From Oscheius onirici (taxonomy: Eukaryota > Nematoda > Chromadorea > Rhabditida > Rhabditidae), in contig OW051472.1 of assembly GCA_932521025.1 (NCBI GenBank), forward strand, positions 6,510,001 through 6,574,000: a stretch of DNA of 64,000 bases. Direction: 5' to 3'. This document shows, in pieces, positions 9,771 to 21,565 of the stretch. Numbering within the stretch: the stretch's first letter is position 1; every line of letters begins with the position of its first letter. A model generated the notes under the pieces. That model did no database searches. It was not told the DNA's origin and saw nothing but the letters and a program-made list of their open reading frames with translations. A program made the position numbers and the translations under genes.

Positions 9771-10154
9771 TCAAAACGTTTTGTAACCATCCGAACTAAA
9801 AGAAAGATCCGCATTTTGATTGCAAGTTCGAAATCTGTCTCATGAAAATTAAACCCCTCAATTTTAAATATTACTCACTTGGTAATGGCCAGAGCCGAAA
9901 CTCTTTTGTCCCTTGGCTTCGATATTCCGTCGTCCTCCCATCGTCGAATATTACCAACGTCGCTGAAGGCTGTTGATCTGAAGGTGTTTTACCCTTCCGT
10001 TTTTCAGAGAAACTCACTTTGCCGGATAGTCGTACTCAAATTCTCTCGTGGTCTGAGTCTCGGTCACTTTCACTCTGCCGGGAAATCCATTCGAAAAGGG
10101 AGAAATTGTGTTCATCGGACGTCTTTGAGGAACGTCGGTTTTTGAGCGAACCAT
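9771..10154 (-). CDS. Small unrecognised protein
   Basis: Three exons (10154-10018, 9977-9879, 9795-9771) join in frame to 86 residues, starting MVRSKTDVPQRRPMNTISPF and ending NSDGYKTF. Splice signals are good (AA|GTGAG donors twice, CTTCAG and TTTTAG acceptors). The ATG lies three bases after a CTTCAG acceptor, compatible with trans-splicing. No signal peptide, membrane helix or known domain is visible. It would be transcribed toward the CENP-A-like gene's 5' end, in the same direction. Confidence 0.5.
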
Positions 10155-10279
10155 ACCCTGAAGACAGTTTGACTGGTCGTTTCATAACCGGGACAAAGTT
10201 CAATAAAAATCGATTGCGGCGGACTGAATGGTTGCAAATTACTGTCCGTTGTTCTGGACAAAGAGGATAAAAGCAGCTA

Positions 10280-10411
10280 TGGTTTGTTCAATAAAAAGAG
10301 GGCTCCACCAAGAAACTTGACTGAGTATCCTATCAGTATTTCCGTGTTATTCCGGTCTTGCGGCAAACTAAATTGGTTACGGTGGAGCTCTCTTTTTATT
10401 AAACAAACTAT
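10280..10411. mobile_element. MITE with 31-base terminal inverted repeats
   Basis: The left end ATGGTTTGTTCAATAAAAAG(AGGGCTCCACC) and the reverse complement of the right end match at about 28 of 31 positions. The ~70-base interior carries no frame. A related, more degenerate copy lies at about 21110-21246. Confidence 0.75.
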
Positions 10412-10889
10412 GAAAATGTATATTTGGAGTTGAAAATGGATGCCGAAAGCATATAAACGTTTGAATATAGTGAGGACGCGCCGATTGACCCTCGCGGCGG
10501 GACGCGGGCTCTATCGCCGAGAAACCATTTCAGAGGATTGTAAGGCTGTTCTATCTGGACTTTTGCACAAATACTAAAAAGGGGGTCGACTCCTAGATGC
10601 AGACAGAACCTTTGAGCCCTTATAACCGTGTCCAGCATTAGTTTCGGTATCAGCATCAGTTTGGATCTTCATTGTAGACCAGAAAATGTGTTCATGGGAA
10701 AGATTTCGATTGGAAGACCAGTAAATTTGGAAAAAGCTGGAAGTTGAAGTGTCGTTCAGAACCACAAGTCGCTCTTATCAGAGTTTGAAAACATTTTCAA
10801 ATCGTGTACGCTGTTGAGCAGACAGGGTTTTCAGAACGTTACCGAAAGCGGAAACGACGGACAGTAAACGAATAGAAACGAGATCAGTA
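10412..10889. other. Intergenic, no supported feature
   Basis: Open frames here lack coding character and splice signals. Confidence 0.4.
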
Positions 10890-11395
10890 TACAGGGTGCG
10901 GCATAATTAGGCTGACTTGTTGCGCGGGCGCGTATTTCGTTTTTTTTGCAAAGTGCACGGCTTCACACATGTTTTTTTTTGTCATTTCTGGTGTTAGTTT
11001 ACATGTTTCTCTATTATTTGACGTATCATGTGTTGCGGTTTTCAAAAATATGAAGCTCTCATCTCATCATCAATCTATCACTCGCTTTTATCGCAACGGC
11101 ATTGCGGCACGCGACAGTTTATGACGTCTAATAGTCTTAAAACAACTGGTTTCAATCACAATCGCAAGGTTCAAGGTGCTAGGAAATAATTCGGATCCTA
11201 GATGACGTGGTAGACGAGGTTCTGTAGCTACACCGGCCATTGTCAAGACGTATCCGCCGCAACCCATCAGTAAAAGGCGCAGAGAAATAACCATTTCCGA
11301 TTGTTCTTTGCGTCGAATCATCAACAATCATCTGAAGTTGACGCCTTACAAACAATCGACGAGCCAATTTCTGTTATGCCTTTGAGCGGACCCGA
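10890..11395 (+). mobile_element. Tc1/mariner transposon relic
   Basis: The left edge TACAGGGTGCGGCATAATTA resembles mariner ends. Further in, the plus strand encodes a broken transposase N-terminus: SITRFYRNGIAARDSL, a stop, then TIARFKVLGNNSDPR, a stop, then RGRRGSVATPAIVKT, and finally RRIINNHLKLTPYK. These blocks match the paired helix-turn-helix DNA-binding part of mariner-type transposases (xxxIxRFKELGxxxDRxRxGRPxSVxTPxxVKxV ... RRIxxxxLxLxPYK). Stops and frame changes show it is dead, and the catalytic DDD/DDE domain is missing. Confidence 0.62.
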
Positions 11396-11841
11396 TACAC
11401 AACATTCCAGATTCGAAGTGACTGATCATATACTGACTAATGAATAATCCGACTGTTTTTTCTTGCTAGACTCTCCGGGCAATAGATTCATGGTCCTTCC
11501 CTTTGTGAGACATCGTAAATCTTTCCACTCACAATCACAATGTCAGTCTCCGGATCAAGCTGTTTCCCGCAGCTGTCAGCTTTGTTCTCCTAACTGGTGA
11601 ACGTAATAGACTTTTGCTTCTTGACTTATCCGAAACCATCAGTCGGTTTTTCTTTCTACGCTGTAATGTCCTTTGATTCGTAAATGTCCCCCGGCAGGAC
11701 AGCATATTGTGTGAGCTCTTCTCTCAAAAACGCGACAGCTGTTTCTGCTCTCTTCCACATGGAAAACACTCGCTCCGAGGCGAATAACTACAGCTGATGG
11801 ACGTCGCAGTTCCTTGGTAACCTTGGAGAGGTGTGAAAAAG
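11396..11841. other. Intergenic upstream of a small membrane-protein gene
   Basis: Nothing recognised; it presumably contains the promoter of the gene starting at 11842. Confidence 0.4.
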
Positions 11842-13025
11842 ATGAACTACGACAACGACATCTACCCTCCGCCTAGTAAGTCACATTAACTTGTCACCCC
11901 AATTTTCTTTCTCTCTCCCTCACTCTCGTTCACGACCTTGTTCAATTGAGCTCATGAAACTGGCCCTCCAACAAGACCATTTTTCCGAACCGAAAACTTC
12001 CTAGTTTTCACGCCTACTATTTGCTTCCTTTGAAAGTTTTACGTTTCTGTCGCGACCACCAAAGTAAAATCAAATGACGTGGTTGTCTACTAAATGTGGT
12101 CGTTATGAAGCGAATCTTTTTGTTCAACGATTCCGTAAAGGGACCTTTTTCAGGGGACATTACGATTCCTAACCAACTGACAACAGGGTCTGGCTCCAAA
12201 ACATATTTCTGTCTATTTTATGTTCAAGTTAATTGGAAGAGATTGGAAGGACAGCAATTTTAAAATTGGGGAACCACAACCGAAAGTAACAGTTGTCCAT
12301 CCAAACTTTGGGAGCTTAGATAGAAATCTCAATATTCTTGCTCATGTATTCCTTTTCCAGCTTTTTGTAATGTTCAGCAAAGATGTAGCGTTTGGCAAAC
12401 TCTACAATTTTGTTGACCATCACAAAGCTAGAAAATTCCTGACAAGGTAGAAATGAGGTAGAAAGTTGCAGATTTTCCAGAAGTATCAGAGTTGAGTAGG
12501 GGTGCAAAATTTACATCTTGCAGGCTGGCTGGCTTTAGGATTAACACAAAACTTCCACGAAGTCACCGAAAGAATCTGTTTTAGAAGTGTCAGAGACAGA
12601 TTTCCAGCTTTTGTATGTGTTCCTTTTCCCCGAAAATAAGAATTGACCTCCCTTCCCGCTGTTGTAAATTATCCGCCTTCCTCGTTCGTTGTAACTCTTC
12701 AAAACTCTCGTTTTCAGCTCGTCCCACGAGCCGGGTAATGCACACCTTTGGCCAGGATCTCGAGTCTGTCATCTTTGCCGTTCTCTCCTTTCTCTCAGGC
12801 GGCGTCATCCTCTTTTCCTTGTGTTTTATCGTCACCAAATGCATGCAATGTTACAAGGCCAGACAACGACGGTCAGTCTTTCCAGCTCATTCAAGCTTAA
12901 AAAAGTAATTTAGACTAAAAAGACGAGCGATGGGAGAAGATGATGACGAGCTGACAGATGCAGTTTTAGCCGGTGCCTTTCAACAAATCGACGATGAGGA
13001 AGAAACTCGTCTTGTCGACTTGTGA
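11842..13025 (+). CDS. Small single-pass membrane protein
   Basis: Three exons (11842-11875, 12718-12871, 12914-13025) join in frame to 99 residues. A short N-terminus (MNYDNDIYPPPTRPTSRVM) precedes one clear membrane helix (VIFAVLSFLSGGVILFSLCF). A cytosolic-looking Cys-x-x-Cys and basic stretch follows (CMQCYKARQRRLKRRA), then an acidic tail. The topology predicts the N-terminus outside. Intron 1 is 842 bases, unusually long here, and contains a palindromic element. A likely poly(A) signal (AATAAA) is near 13223. No family recognised. Confidence 0.7.
12351..12440. repeat. Palindromic intronic element (family P, copy 1)
   Basis: TTTTCCAGCTTTTTGTAATG at the left, with TTCAGCAAAG next to it, pairs with CATCACAAAGCTAGAAAAT at the right. 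The element fills the middle of intron 1 of the small membrane-protein gene. The same word set recurs elsewhere in the window. Confidence 0.6.
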
Positions 13026-13688
13026 ATATCTGTGGTTTCCGATCATTATTTGATGTTTTATGAATTTGAATTTTTGAAACTGCTTTGGAAGTAAACGCGC
13101 TCCATCTGCAGTTCAGTCCTTCAATTGGTCCGAGGTTGCTTTGCAACGTAGTCGTTGAAAAATCATCTCATTAGGTTACCAGACGACCTCTCGTACCTTC
13201 CTTTCTGAAAACCCTACAACAGTAATAAAGCTTTTCTTTTCCAATTTCAAATCGTGTTGTCGTCTCTCTGACATGTTCTGAGTTGTTACTCTCCGGTTCA
13301 GCGCCAGACCGTTGGATGGCTTACGGACGGTGAAAGGGGATTTTCGAAAAACAGCCCTCTGGGGATTCCTCGCAAAATTTCGATTACCCTCAGATTCGTG
13401 TTGTTACGTTCTCATTGAGTGAAAAGTTTGAAAAATGCTTCAGGTAACCTTTCTGCACTACTTTCTATCTGATTTCTATCAGTACGAGTTTTTCAGTACC
13501 ATCCGATATATTGACTTGTCAGAACAAGGTAAAAGCAAAGCGTCTAATCTATTTTAAAATTGTCTGGAACGCTTCCCCATTAGCTTCAAATGTTTTCTCC
13601 AAAGTATGTTACTCGCTTTCTTTCTCCATCTTGGAAATCGATATATTCTACTCTCTCCTCGATCTCCATAAACTAAGAATCTTCCAGG
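13026..13688. other. Intergenic between two plus-strand genes
   Basis: It holds the 3' UTR and poly(A) signal (AATAAA near 13223) of the upstream gene and the promoter of the UGGT gene. No other feature seen. Confidence 0.45.
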
Positions 13689-16600
13689 ATGCATGCAGTT
13701 GGCCTGTTGCTGGTCGCAGCAGTCCTCGGAACTTGGGGACAGTCGTCCGGAGGAGGCCAGAAGTCTGTCATCGTCTCGTTGAATGCCAAATGGAAGTCGA
13801 CTTCTCTCATTGCCGAGGCCAGGTGTGTCTTTGTTTTTCTTTTTTTTCTTTACTAAAAGAGACCGAGAGACGGAATGTTTTTCAGCGAGTACGTGGCAAA
13901 AGAAGGCAACGACGAGTTCTGGAAGTTTGTGAACAATGTGGCCGAGAAGACGGCTTCCCTGGACTGGCCGACTTTAACTCCCGAACAGAAGTATCGTCTT
14001 GCGGAGCAGCAAACAGCCGCCACATTGGGAAAGTCGACCGACCTGCTGGATCTCTCGCTCTCGATCAGAACCTTCTCTCCGGTAGTTCAGCTATGCCAAC
14101 AGGTTCTTTTATCCTCGTTTTTGTCAGGAAAGTTCCCTTCAGATCGGTTCCGAGTACTCTTCGACCTGTGAGGCCTTCTTCGACGTTCACGGTACAGTCA
14201 GCTGCAAGGTAGACGACTTGGAGAAGGCTGTCGAGAACGCAGCTGGCAATCCAACCCCACTCCTCTCAGTCGATCACATCTATCCTTCTCTGAACACCTC
14301 GAAGACGACCATCATCGTCTACGGAGACATCGGATCGCCGGAACTGACCGGTCTGCACAAAAAGGCCGCCTATTTGGCTCGTCAACATGGACTCCAGTAC
14401 GCTCTCAGGCACTATCAGAAGGTAAGAGTTCATAAAAGGATCAAAAACATAAATAAATTAGGATCCCAAAGGCTCGATGTCTCTCTCGGGCTACGGAGTC
14501 GAGCTGGCCATCAAGAACACCGAGTACAAGGCCATGGACGACAGTAAGAAGGAAGCCGACGGGCCGGCAGAAGACGAAGAGGATCTTCACGGCTTCAACT
14601 TCAAGGTTCTGAAGCAGTTGCACAAGCAGTCGACTGAGGGATTGGATCAGCTGCGAATGCATCTAAAGGACATTGACGAACTTGTCCCGCTGAAACAGTG
14701 GCAAGTCCAGGATCTCAGCTTCCAAGCCGCTCAATGGGTTCTGGACAAGGAGAAGGAGGACGGAACAGGAATCTCACAGCTAAAGGAGCTCTCACAGAAC
14801 TTTCCTCTTCATGCCAGGTATCTTTTTCAGTCTTGGGAACTTAGGCCCTCGTTACAGAGACATTTCCCGCGTCTATGTGGAAAAGTCCTTCCGCGACGAG
14901 ATTGAAAACAACGCGCACAATTCGTTCGAAAAGCTTGGACTGGAGGCAGGAGAGTCGGCACTCTATCTCAATGGAATCAACGTCGACATTGACACTTTGG
15001 ACATGTTCGATCTCGTCGATACGCTGAAGCAGGAGGAACAGCTTTCGGCCGGCTTCCACAGTATGGGCATTAATGTAAGTTGCTTCTTTCTCTATAGTCT
15101 ATTCCTAAAAGATTTTTGTAAGAATCCCGTCACGAAAACATTCTATCCTTTTGGTTAGATAAGACTTCTAAGAGCGCTATTTGCGTGATTTGGAGTCGGT
15201 AAAATCAGGTTCGAATCTCCAAGTGATATCTATTCGGTTCTGTCGTTATTTTTATGAAAACCAAAACGTTTTCAGCGAGAGTACCTGTCCATTTTGACTG
15301 GACTAGATCTGTCGGATGAGAAGGCCAACTACGCTCTGGACTACAGAGATGCCTATCCCTTTGTGAGTTGTCTTTTCTTTCCTTGCGAGAGTCACGTTTC
15401 AGTATCTGAACAATCTGGACTCGGACAAAAAGTACAAGCAGTGGGGAAACAGCATAAAGCTGATGCTCCAGCCCTACTATCCCGGAATGATTCGTCCCAT
15501 TGCTAGGAATCTTTTCAATCTGGTTTGTTATTTTTCTCTTCTTCTCACAAAAAAATATGTATTCAGATCTTTGTGGTGGATCCGTCGAATGCAGAGAGTC
15601 GTAGTCTGATGAAGATTGGGAACAGTTTCTATCAACACGAAATTCCTCTTCGAATCGGCTACATCTTTGCCGTGAATCCGAACAAGACGGTCAGTGGAAA
15701 AGACGACCTCGGAGTGGCTATCCTCAATCTATTCAACTTCCTCACAACGGACACGACGGCAGTCGAGGCCATGAAGACTGTCATTAAGTTGATGGATCAG
15801 TACAGAGGAAGCTTCACAGCCGCCGACGTCAAGAGCTGGTTTGTCAAGAACTATCCGGATTCCGATTACGAGGATGTCTTTGGTGTCGAGACCGATTACG
15901 ACAAGGGACGATCGGCTGGAGCAGAGTTTCTGGCCAGGACGGCTATTGGAAAAGCACCGAAAGTTATGCTAAATGGATACGTTTTGGACGATACCGGAGT
16001 GAGTTTTCTCTTTTTTTTCTAGATAAGTTTCATTTATCAGATCAAGGGCGACAAGTTCGAAGAGACAGTAATGATGGAGGTTATGAAGGTATCGCCGAAA
16101 ATTCAACGGGCTGTCATGAATGGTCAGCTCACGGATCGTCACAATGTAGGCAACTGGCTTCTGGAGCAGAAGGACGTTATGCCAAGACTCAATGCCCGTG
16201 TTCTGGATGCCCCAATGACGAAAAAGTACATCGACTTTAGCAACATTGCTGCCTGTAAGGCCAAGACTCTGGCCCAGTTCAATCCACTCAACCCCGTCGA
16301 GAAGAGTCAATGTCTCCTGGAGAAGATGGCATATCTGACCAAGTCGGAGGAGCAGACAACCATGGTAAGTATTTCTTTACTTCACGTTATGCAGTCGTTT
16401 CAGTCCTCGACTCTGTTGGTCGTTTCGGATCTAGAGACGGCGACTGGAAGAGAACTCGTTTACAACGCGATCAAGCACCTGAAGCACAGCAAGTCTTCTC
16501 GCGTCGGTCTCATCCTGAACCCAGAAGATAGTAGTCGAGCCTGTGAGCCGAACAGTATCTCTTCATTCGTCCATGCTTCACTTCGCCTTCTTCCGCGTCA

Positions 16601-19430
16601 GCAGGCTAAACAGTTTATCACGAAACTGGTCAAGGAAGAGTTTGCCGAGAAGCTCATTTCTGGAGAGCTCAAGATTGACGAGTTGGCTGTTGGAGGAATG
16701 AACATGGAGTACTTTAACAAGGAGAGAAAGCTGCTCTCGTGTGACAAGATCAAGATGGAGTCCCAATATTCGATAGACGTGCTGGGATTGAAGGCTGGAC
16801 AGACGGCCGTCCTGGCCAACGGACTCGTCATTGGTCCTCTGCACGAGGGAGAACTGCTCGAAGAGGCCGATTTTGTTCTGATGGAGAAGATGCTGGTCAA
16901 TCGTGGAGCTGCTCTCGTTGCGGATCGAGTAGACAAATGGGAAGTTGAGAAGGAAAATGGCAAGTCTTCGGATTTGGTCTTGCGCATCTGCTCGCTGATT
17001 GGACGTCATGCCGCTGCCAAAAAGAGAACCTGGGTAGTGTTGACGGGAGACGAGCATAGGTGAGAGAGAGTTTTGGAAATTTACAAAAAAGTATTTTTAG
17101 TGCTGTCACTCTGGTTGCAGACCACGACAAGCCCGCCGTGGACATTGTGGCCGTTGTCGATCCGCTGAGTCTGGCTGCACAGAAACTCTCCCCAGTTTTG
17201 GAAATTCTCCGCGAGGCCGTAAACTGCGACATGAAGATTGTAATGAATCCGAAGCCGAAGCTCAGTGAACTGCCTTTGAAACGCTTCTATCGTTACGTCG
17301 CCTCGGCCAAGCCACAATTCCAACAGGGCGATCTGATTGCCAACTCGGCAAGCTTTGCCGGTCTTCCTGCCAAACAGCTTCTGACGCTTTCCCTGCAAGC
17401 TCCCGATGCCTGGATGGTTGAAAATGTCTATGCAGAGTACGATTTGGACAACATCAAAATGGCTCAGGTATTTTTTCTAATTACTGCAGCAAAGCGAAAT
17501 CTTTCTCAGGTTACTTCGGATGTGGTTGCTCTCTTCTCTCTGGAGCACATTCTGCTCGAAGGACATTGCTTCGACGAAGTCTCTGGCAATCCTCCTCGTG
17601 GACTACAGTTCGTTCTTGGCACACCGTCTGACCCGACAAAGTACGACACAATTGTGATGGCCAACCTGGGATATTTCCAGCTGAAGGTAGCGTTTGTTCA
17701 CGTCTTTCTTACCTAGAGTGTCCTTGTGGGAGAGAATACAACAAGAGGGTTAAACTACACTCCTTCCCCCGTTTTTAAATCCCGCGAGGTGGCTTAAGCT
17801 TTTCGAGCTTTCCGATGTTCAGCAAAGTTGTAGGGCGGATCAGGAGCTGTAACCTTGCTGAAAATCGAAAGTTCAAAAGTGCCATTTCCAATCCGAAAAG
17901 AGCAGTGTTGGGAAGGGTTCTTCTGTACAGTCGCTTCAATCGAAACTGTTCAGACAAATCCTGGAGCTTGGCAACTTCGTCTGCGTGAGGGGCGCTCAAA
18001 GGACATCTACAAGTTGACCGGAACGACGAATACTGAATCTCAGGGAGAGGAAGTCGTCACAGCTCTGATCGACTCCTTCTCTGGCAGAACCATTCGTGTC
18101 CGAGTAGCAAAGCAGGAAGGAAAGGAGGAACAGGATCTTCTCTCGGATGCGGACAGTGGCTGGGGTTTGAACATGTAGGTTACAGTACTTTTGCCCCTCA
18201 TTCAATTGCTATTGCAGGTTCAGCGGAGAAAAGTCTCCGGAAACGATCAATGTCTTCTCACTGGCTTCGGGACATCTCTACGAGCGTTTCATGCGAATCA
18301 TGATCGTGTCCGTGATGAAGAAGACCAAGTCGCCGGTCAAGTTCTGGCTTCTGAAGAACTATCTCTCTCCGCAGTTCAAGGAAAGCCTTCCCATCATGGC
18401 CAAGGAATACGGATTTGAGTACGCTCTCGTCGAGTACAAGTGGCCCCGGTGGCTGCATCAGCAGAAGGAGAAGCAGCGTGTCATGTGGGGCTATAAGATT
18501 CTCTTCCTTGACGTACTCTTCCCTCTCGATGTCCAGAAGATTATCTTTGTCGATGCCGATCAGATTGTCCGAGCTGACCTCATGGAACTGATGGAATTCG
18601 ATCTCGATGGAGCTCCTTACGGGTTAGTTAGATTCACTGATATTTTCTTTGAGGATAACTGATCAGATCAGCAGCTTGTAGAATCAAAATGCTCTCTGCA
18701 AATATCCGCTTTGAAAACGGCGGTCCGTTCTCCTTGAACATGCTTTCGTCACAGTGAAATCTTGCTCCTAATCTGCGAACTATTTATTTTCAGTTCAGGG
18801 TTCACGAAAAAAAAGGGAGAAAAATAGAGTTTTCATTGTGGCAGCCTAAGCAAAGCATTTTCAGCTTTGGTTTACCAACAATTTGCTATTCTTCAAAAGA
18901 ATTAAAAGAACAATTTCAGCTACGTTCCATTCTGCGAGAGTCGCAAAGAGATGGACGGTTTCCGTTTCTGGAAGACTGGCTACTGGGCCAACCATCTTGC
19001 AGGAAGAAAGTATCACATTAGTGCCCTCTACGTGATCGACCTGCAAAAGTTCCGTCAAGTCGCCGCAGGAGATCGTCTTCGTGGTCAGTACCAGGGGCTG
19101 AGCAGCGACCCGAACAGTCTGGCCAATCTCGATCAGGACCTTCCAAACAACATGATCCATCAGGTCAAGATCAAGTCGCTGCCACAAGAATGGCTCTGGT
19201 GTGAGACGTGGTGCGATGATGCCAGCAAAACGTCGGCCAAGACTATTGATCTCGTCAGTTTTTTCTTTAGAATATCCTAAAAGCTTTTTCAGTGTAATAA
19301 CCCTCAAACCAAGGAGCCGAAACTGGATTCGGCTTCAAGAATCGTCACCGAATGGGATGGCTACGATCAGGAGATCAAGAAACTTCTGGCTGGCGAGGCT
19401 AAGAAGAAGGACGTTCACACCGAGCTGTGA
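13689..19430 (+). CDS. uggt: UDP-glucose:glycoprotein glucosyltransferase (UGGT)
   Basis: Sixteen exons join in frame to 1487 residues (about 1500 is usual): 13689-13822, 13886-14102, 14143-14421, 14462-14817, 14858-15074, 15276-15362, 15403-15522, 15567-15998, 16041-16364, 16404-17059, 17101-17467, 17510-17686, 17954-18174, 18218-18622, 18920-19253, 19293-19430. UGGT adds glucose to misfolded N-glycoproteins in the ER lumen, returning them to calnexin/calreticulin. Seen: a signal peptide, thioredoxin-like folding-sensor regions, and a C-terminal GT24 catalytic domain with the metal-binding DADQ near residue 1307 followed by LDGAPYGYVPFC. The protein ends HTEL, an ER-retrieval signal. A poly(A) signal is at 19512. 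The start follows CTTCCAG by one base, suggesting trans-splicing. Introns 12 and 14 are longer, and intron 12 holds a repeat. Confidence 0.96.
17795..17885. repeat. Palindromic intronic element (family P, degenerate copy)
   Basis: It lies in UGGT intron 12. It contains GATGTTCAGCAAAGTTGTAG and, to the right, GTAACCTTGCTGAAAATCG, the two half-sites of the family in opposite orientation. Confidence 0.5.
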
Positions 19431-19719
19431 TTTCAAACACGTTACCTATTTATTGGATTTAGTCGCCTTTCTCTGGGTCTCACTGACGGATATTTGTTGT
19501 TGTGTTTTGGTCTAATAAACTTCTGCATAAGTTTTATCCATTATGTGCAATTCTAGAAGCGGTAATTTGTTGAACTTGCCAATCAAAGTTTTCAAACTTA
19601 TCAAAATTTGATAGAAAAAAATAGAAAACAAAAAACGGCTTAAACTTGTCATCACTAGTCACTCTCATTGTAATCGAACAGCTAGTATTCGCTAGTTCAA
19701 ACGACGTGGAAGGAGGACG

Positions 19720-21004
19720 ATGGCTACGAAGACTCCGAAGAACTCTGGACTGAAGGATCGTCTTCCGGATCGACGTCAGCCACGATCCACGGACAACGAG
19801 CAGCTGTCGGAGGACGGAACGTTGAAGAATGCGACGAAGAAGAAGACGAATCTGAAGAAGGCTGCCAGGAAGAAGCCACGTGCTGTCCCGACTCGAAAGA
19901 AGCGCAGCCGAAAGACGGAGACGATGTCCCAGGAACAATCGGACGGGGCCGAAGAGTTGGAGATTCCGAAGAATGGAATCGTCTTCCAGGTGAGGAACGA
20001 AGATGACAACCAGACCTCGAAAGACGGAGGAGCTCCGAGAAAAATAAAGCCGTTTCTCGTCCAGACGGAACAAATGGTTGCCAAGCTAAACAAGTTCTAT
20101 ATGGACTTGGCCACTTCGACGAAAGAGTCTTTCAAGAGCGAGTACAACGATTTTTGCAGTATCCCGCTGGGTGAACACACCCTGCTTGACTCGGCTCTTT
20201 CCAAGGTAGATTTTCTTTCTCTTTCTTCTTAAAAAAACTTCTAGACGGTACCACTGCTCGACAAGGATCGACAAGGATCGAGGTCAAGGAGGTAGAGAAC
20301 GGAGTCTACCATGCCAGCAAGGTCGAATTGGAAGGCATGAAGTTCATCATGGGACAGGCTCCAAAAGAGAACAAGGACCTGTTCTGGCGCATGGTCTTCA
20401 CTCTCACTCCGTCCGTCATCATTCTTCTTTGCCCGTACTACGAGTCTGGTGAGAAGATCATGGAGGAGTTCTTTCCCGTGGAGAAGGAGGCCTTCCGATA
20501 CAAGTAGGTTCATTTTTCAATTTGGGTCAAACAAGAAATGTGCAGGATGTACGTGAACAACAAGAAGGTGGAGCAGGACAAATGTGCCAACATTTACACC
20601 TTGGAAGTCCTGCCAGATGGCTGCTCCAATTCTTTTGTCACAAAACTCATCCACTGCACCAGCTGACCAAGAGACGAGACAGTGAAAAACGTCAAAGACT
20701 TTCTCCAGTTGATCCGATTCGCCAAGGACGAAGCTGCTCCATCATGGTTCTCTCCAAGGCAGGAACTGGCCGAGCTGGCGTCTTCGTCGGACACATGGTT
20801 CCAGGCTCTTCTCTCCAACTCGTCGACGCTCATCAGTGTGAAGCGTCTCCTTGTCCAACTGCGCGAGCAAAGGGCCCTCTCCGTCGATACTATGCTCCAA
20901 TACTTCTACATCTTGGTATCGACCTGCGCACGAAAACTCGAATCAAGAGCTACAAGAGACGCTGGTCGGCCCTTCTCAAGCATATCGGACAGTTCGTTGT
21001 ATGA
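19720..21004 (+). pseudogene. Divergent protein tyrosine phosphatase, decayed
   Basis: A lysine-rich N-terminus (MATKTPKNSGLKDRLPDRR) leads into a PTP domain. HASKVELEGMKFIMGQAPKE, then NKDLFWRMVF and IILLCPYYESGEK, follows the PTP order (HANYI..FI..QGP....FWRMV). Four lesions are visible: a 10-base tandem duplication (GACAAGGATC twice, near 20260) that shifts frame; TGA in place of the WPD-loop Trp (HCTS*PRDE, near 20663); a frame change near 20740 that one extra C would mend; and another near 20805. The signature loop reads VLSKAGTGRAGVF, where HCSAGxGRxG is expected, so the catalytic Cys is gone. Probably already a pseudophosphatase before decay; such PTPs are expanded in nematodes. A poly(A) signal is near 21026. 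Confidence 0.8.
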
Positions 21005-21109
21005 GACAAATATAACAGAAAACGACCAATAAAAGTGTTACTACGACCTTTGTTATTTTATTGCTACCGTAATCACTTTTAGTTTTCCCTCGATCATTGT
21101 CGTATCAAC

Positions 21110-21246
21110 GAGCATCTGTTTGATGGCGCAACCGAGCTAGGAAACTTGACTAACAAAAAAAGTATATCCTACGTTACCGTGTTCTTCCGGACTCGCGGCA
21201 AGCTAAATGGGTTACGGTAGAGCACTCTGTTTATTGAACAAACCAT
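21110..21246. mobile_element. Degenerate second copy of the 10.3-kb MITE
   Basis: The right half matches 10320-10411 closely (TATCCTACGTTACCGTGTTC, then CGCGGCAAGCTAAAT, then TTTATTGAACAAACCAT). The left terminal repeat is eroded. It lies just past the PTP pseudogene. Confidence 0.6.
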
Positions 21247-21565
21247 AGTATTGCCCATAAATCTATGAGCATTAGTATACTCCCTCGATACTAACTGCTC
21301 TATTTTTCCCATTTCGACAATCTACAAAGTCTCTTTTTTTCAGGGCAATCTATGTAGCAAAGACACGATAATATCGAAATTTATTAGCACATGTAGGGGG
21401 GTAAACTTGTTCTACACGCAACATAGATAAGTAGGAACTAAAAAGACGTAGCAGGGCGAAAAGTGACTGTAAAAGTACTCGTAATGAACTGGGAATGTGT
21501 GGCAAAAAGTGAAAGACCGGTATAAAAAATAATATACAACTCTGTGGAGATGGGGGCAGAATTTA

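Noticed and set aside
14818..14857. Apparent frameshift in UGGT after NFPLHAR
   Set aside because: A 40-base intron (GTATCT...TTACAG) restores the frame and the family residues ARDISRVYV, so no break is needed.
15170..15240. tRNA-like B box (GGTTCGAATCTCC) in UGGT intron 5
   Set aside because: The T-arm does not pair, no A box at proper spacing and no acceptor stem; at most a decayed SINE.
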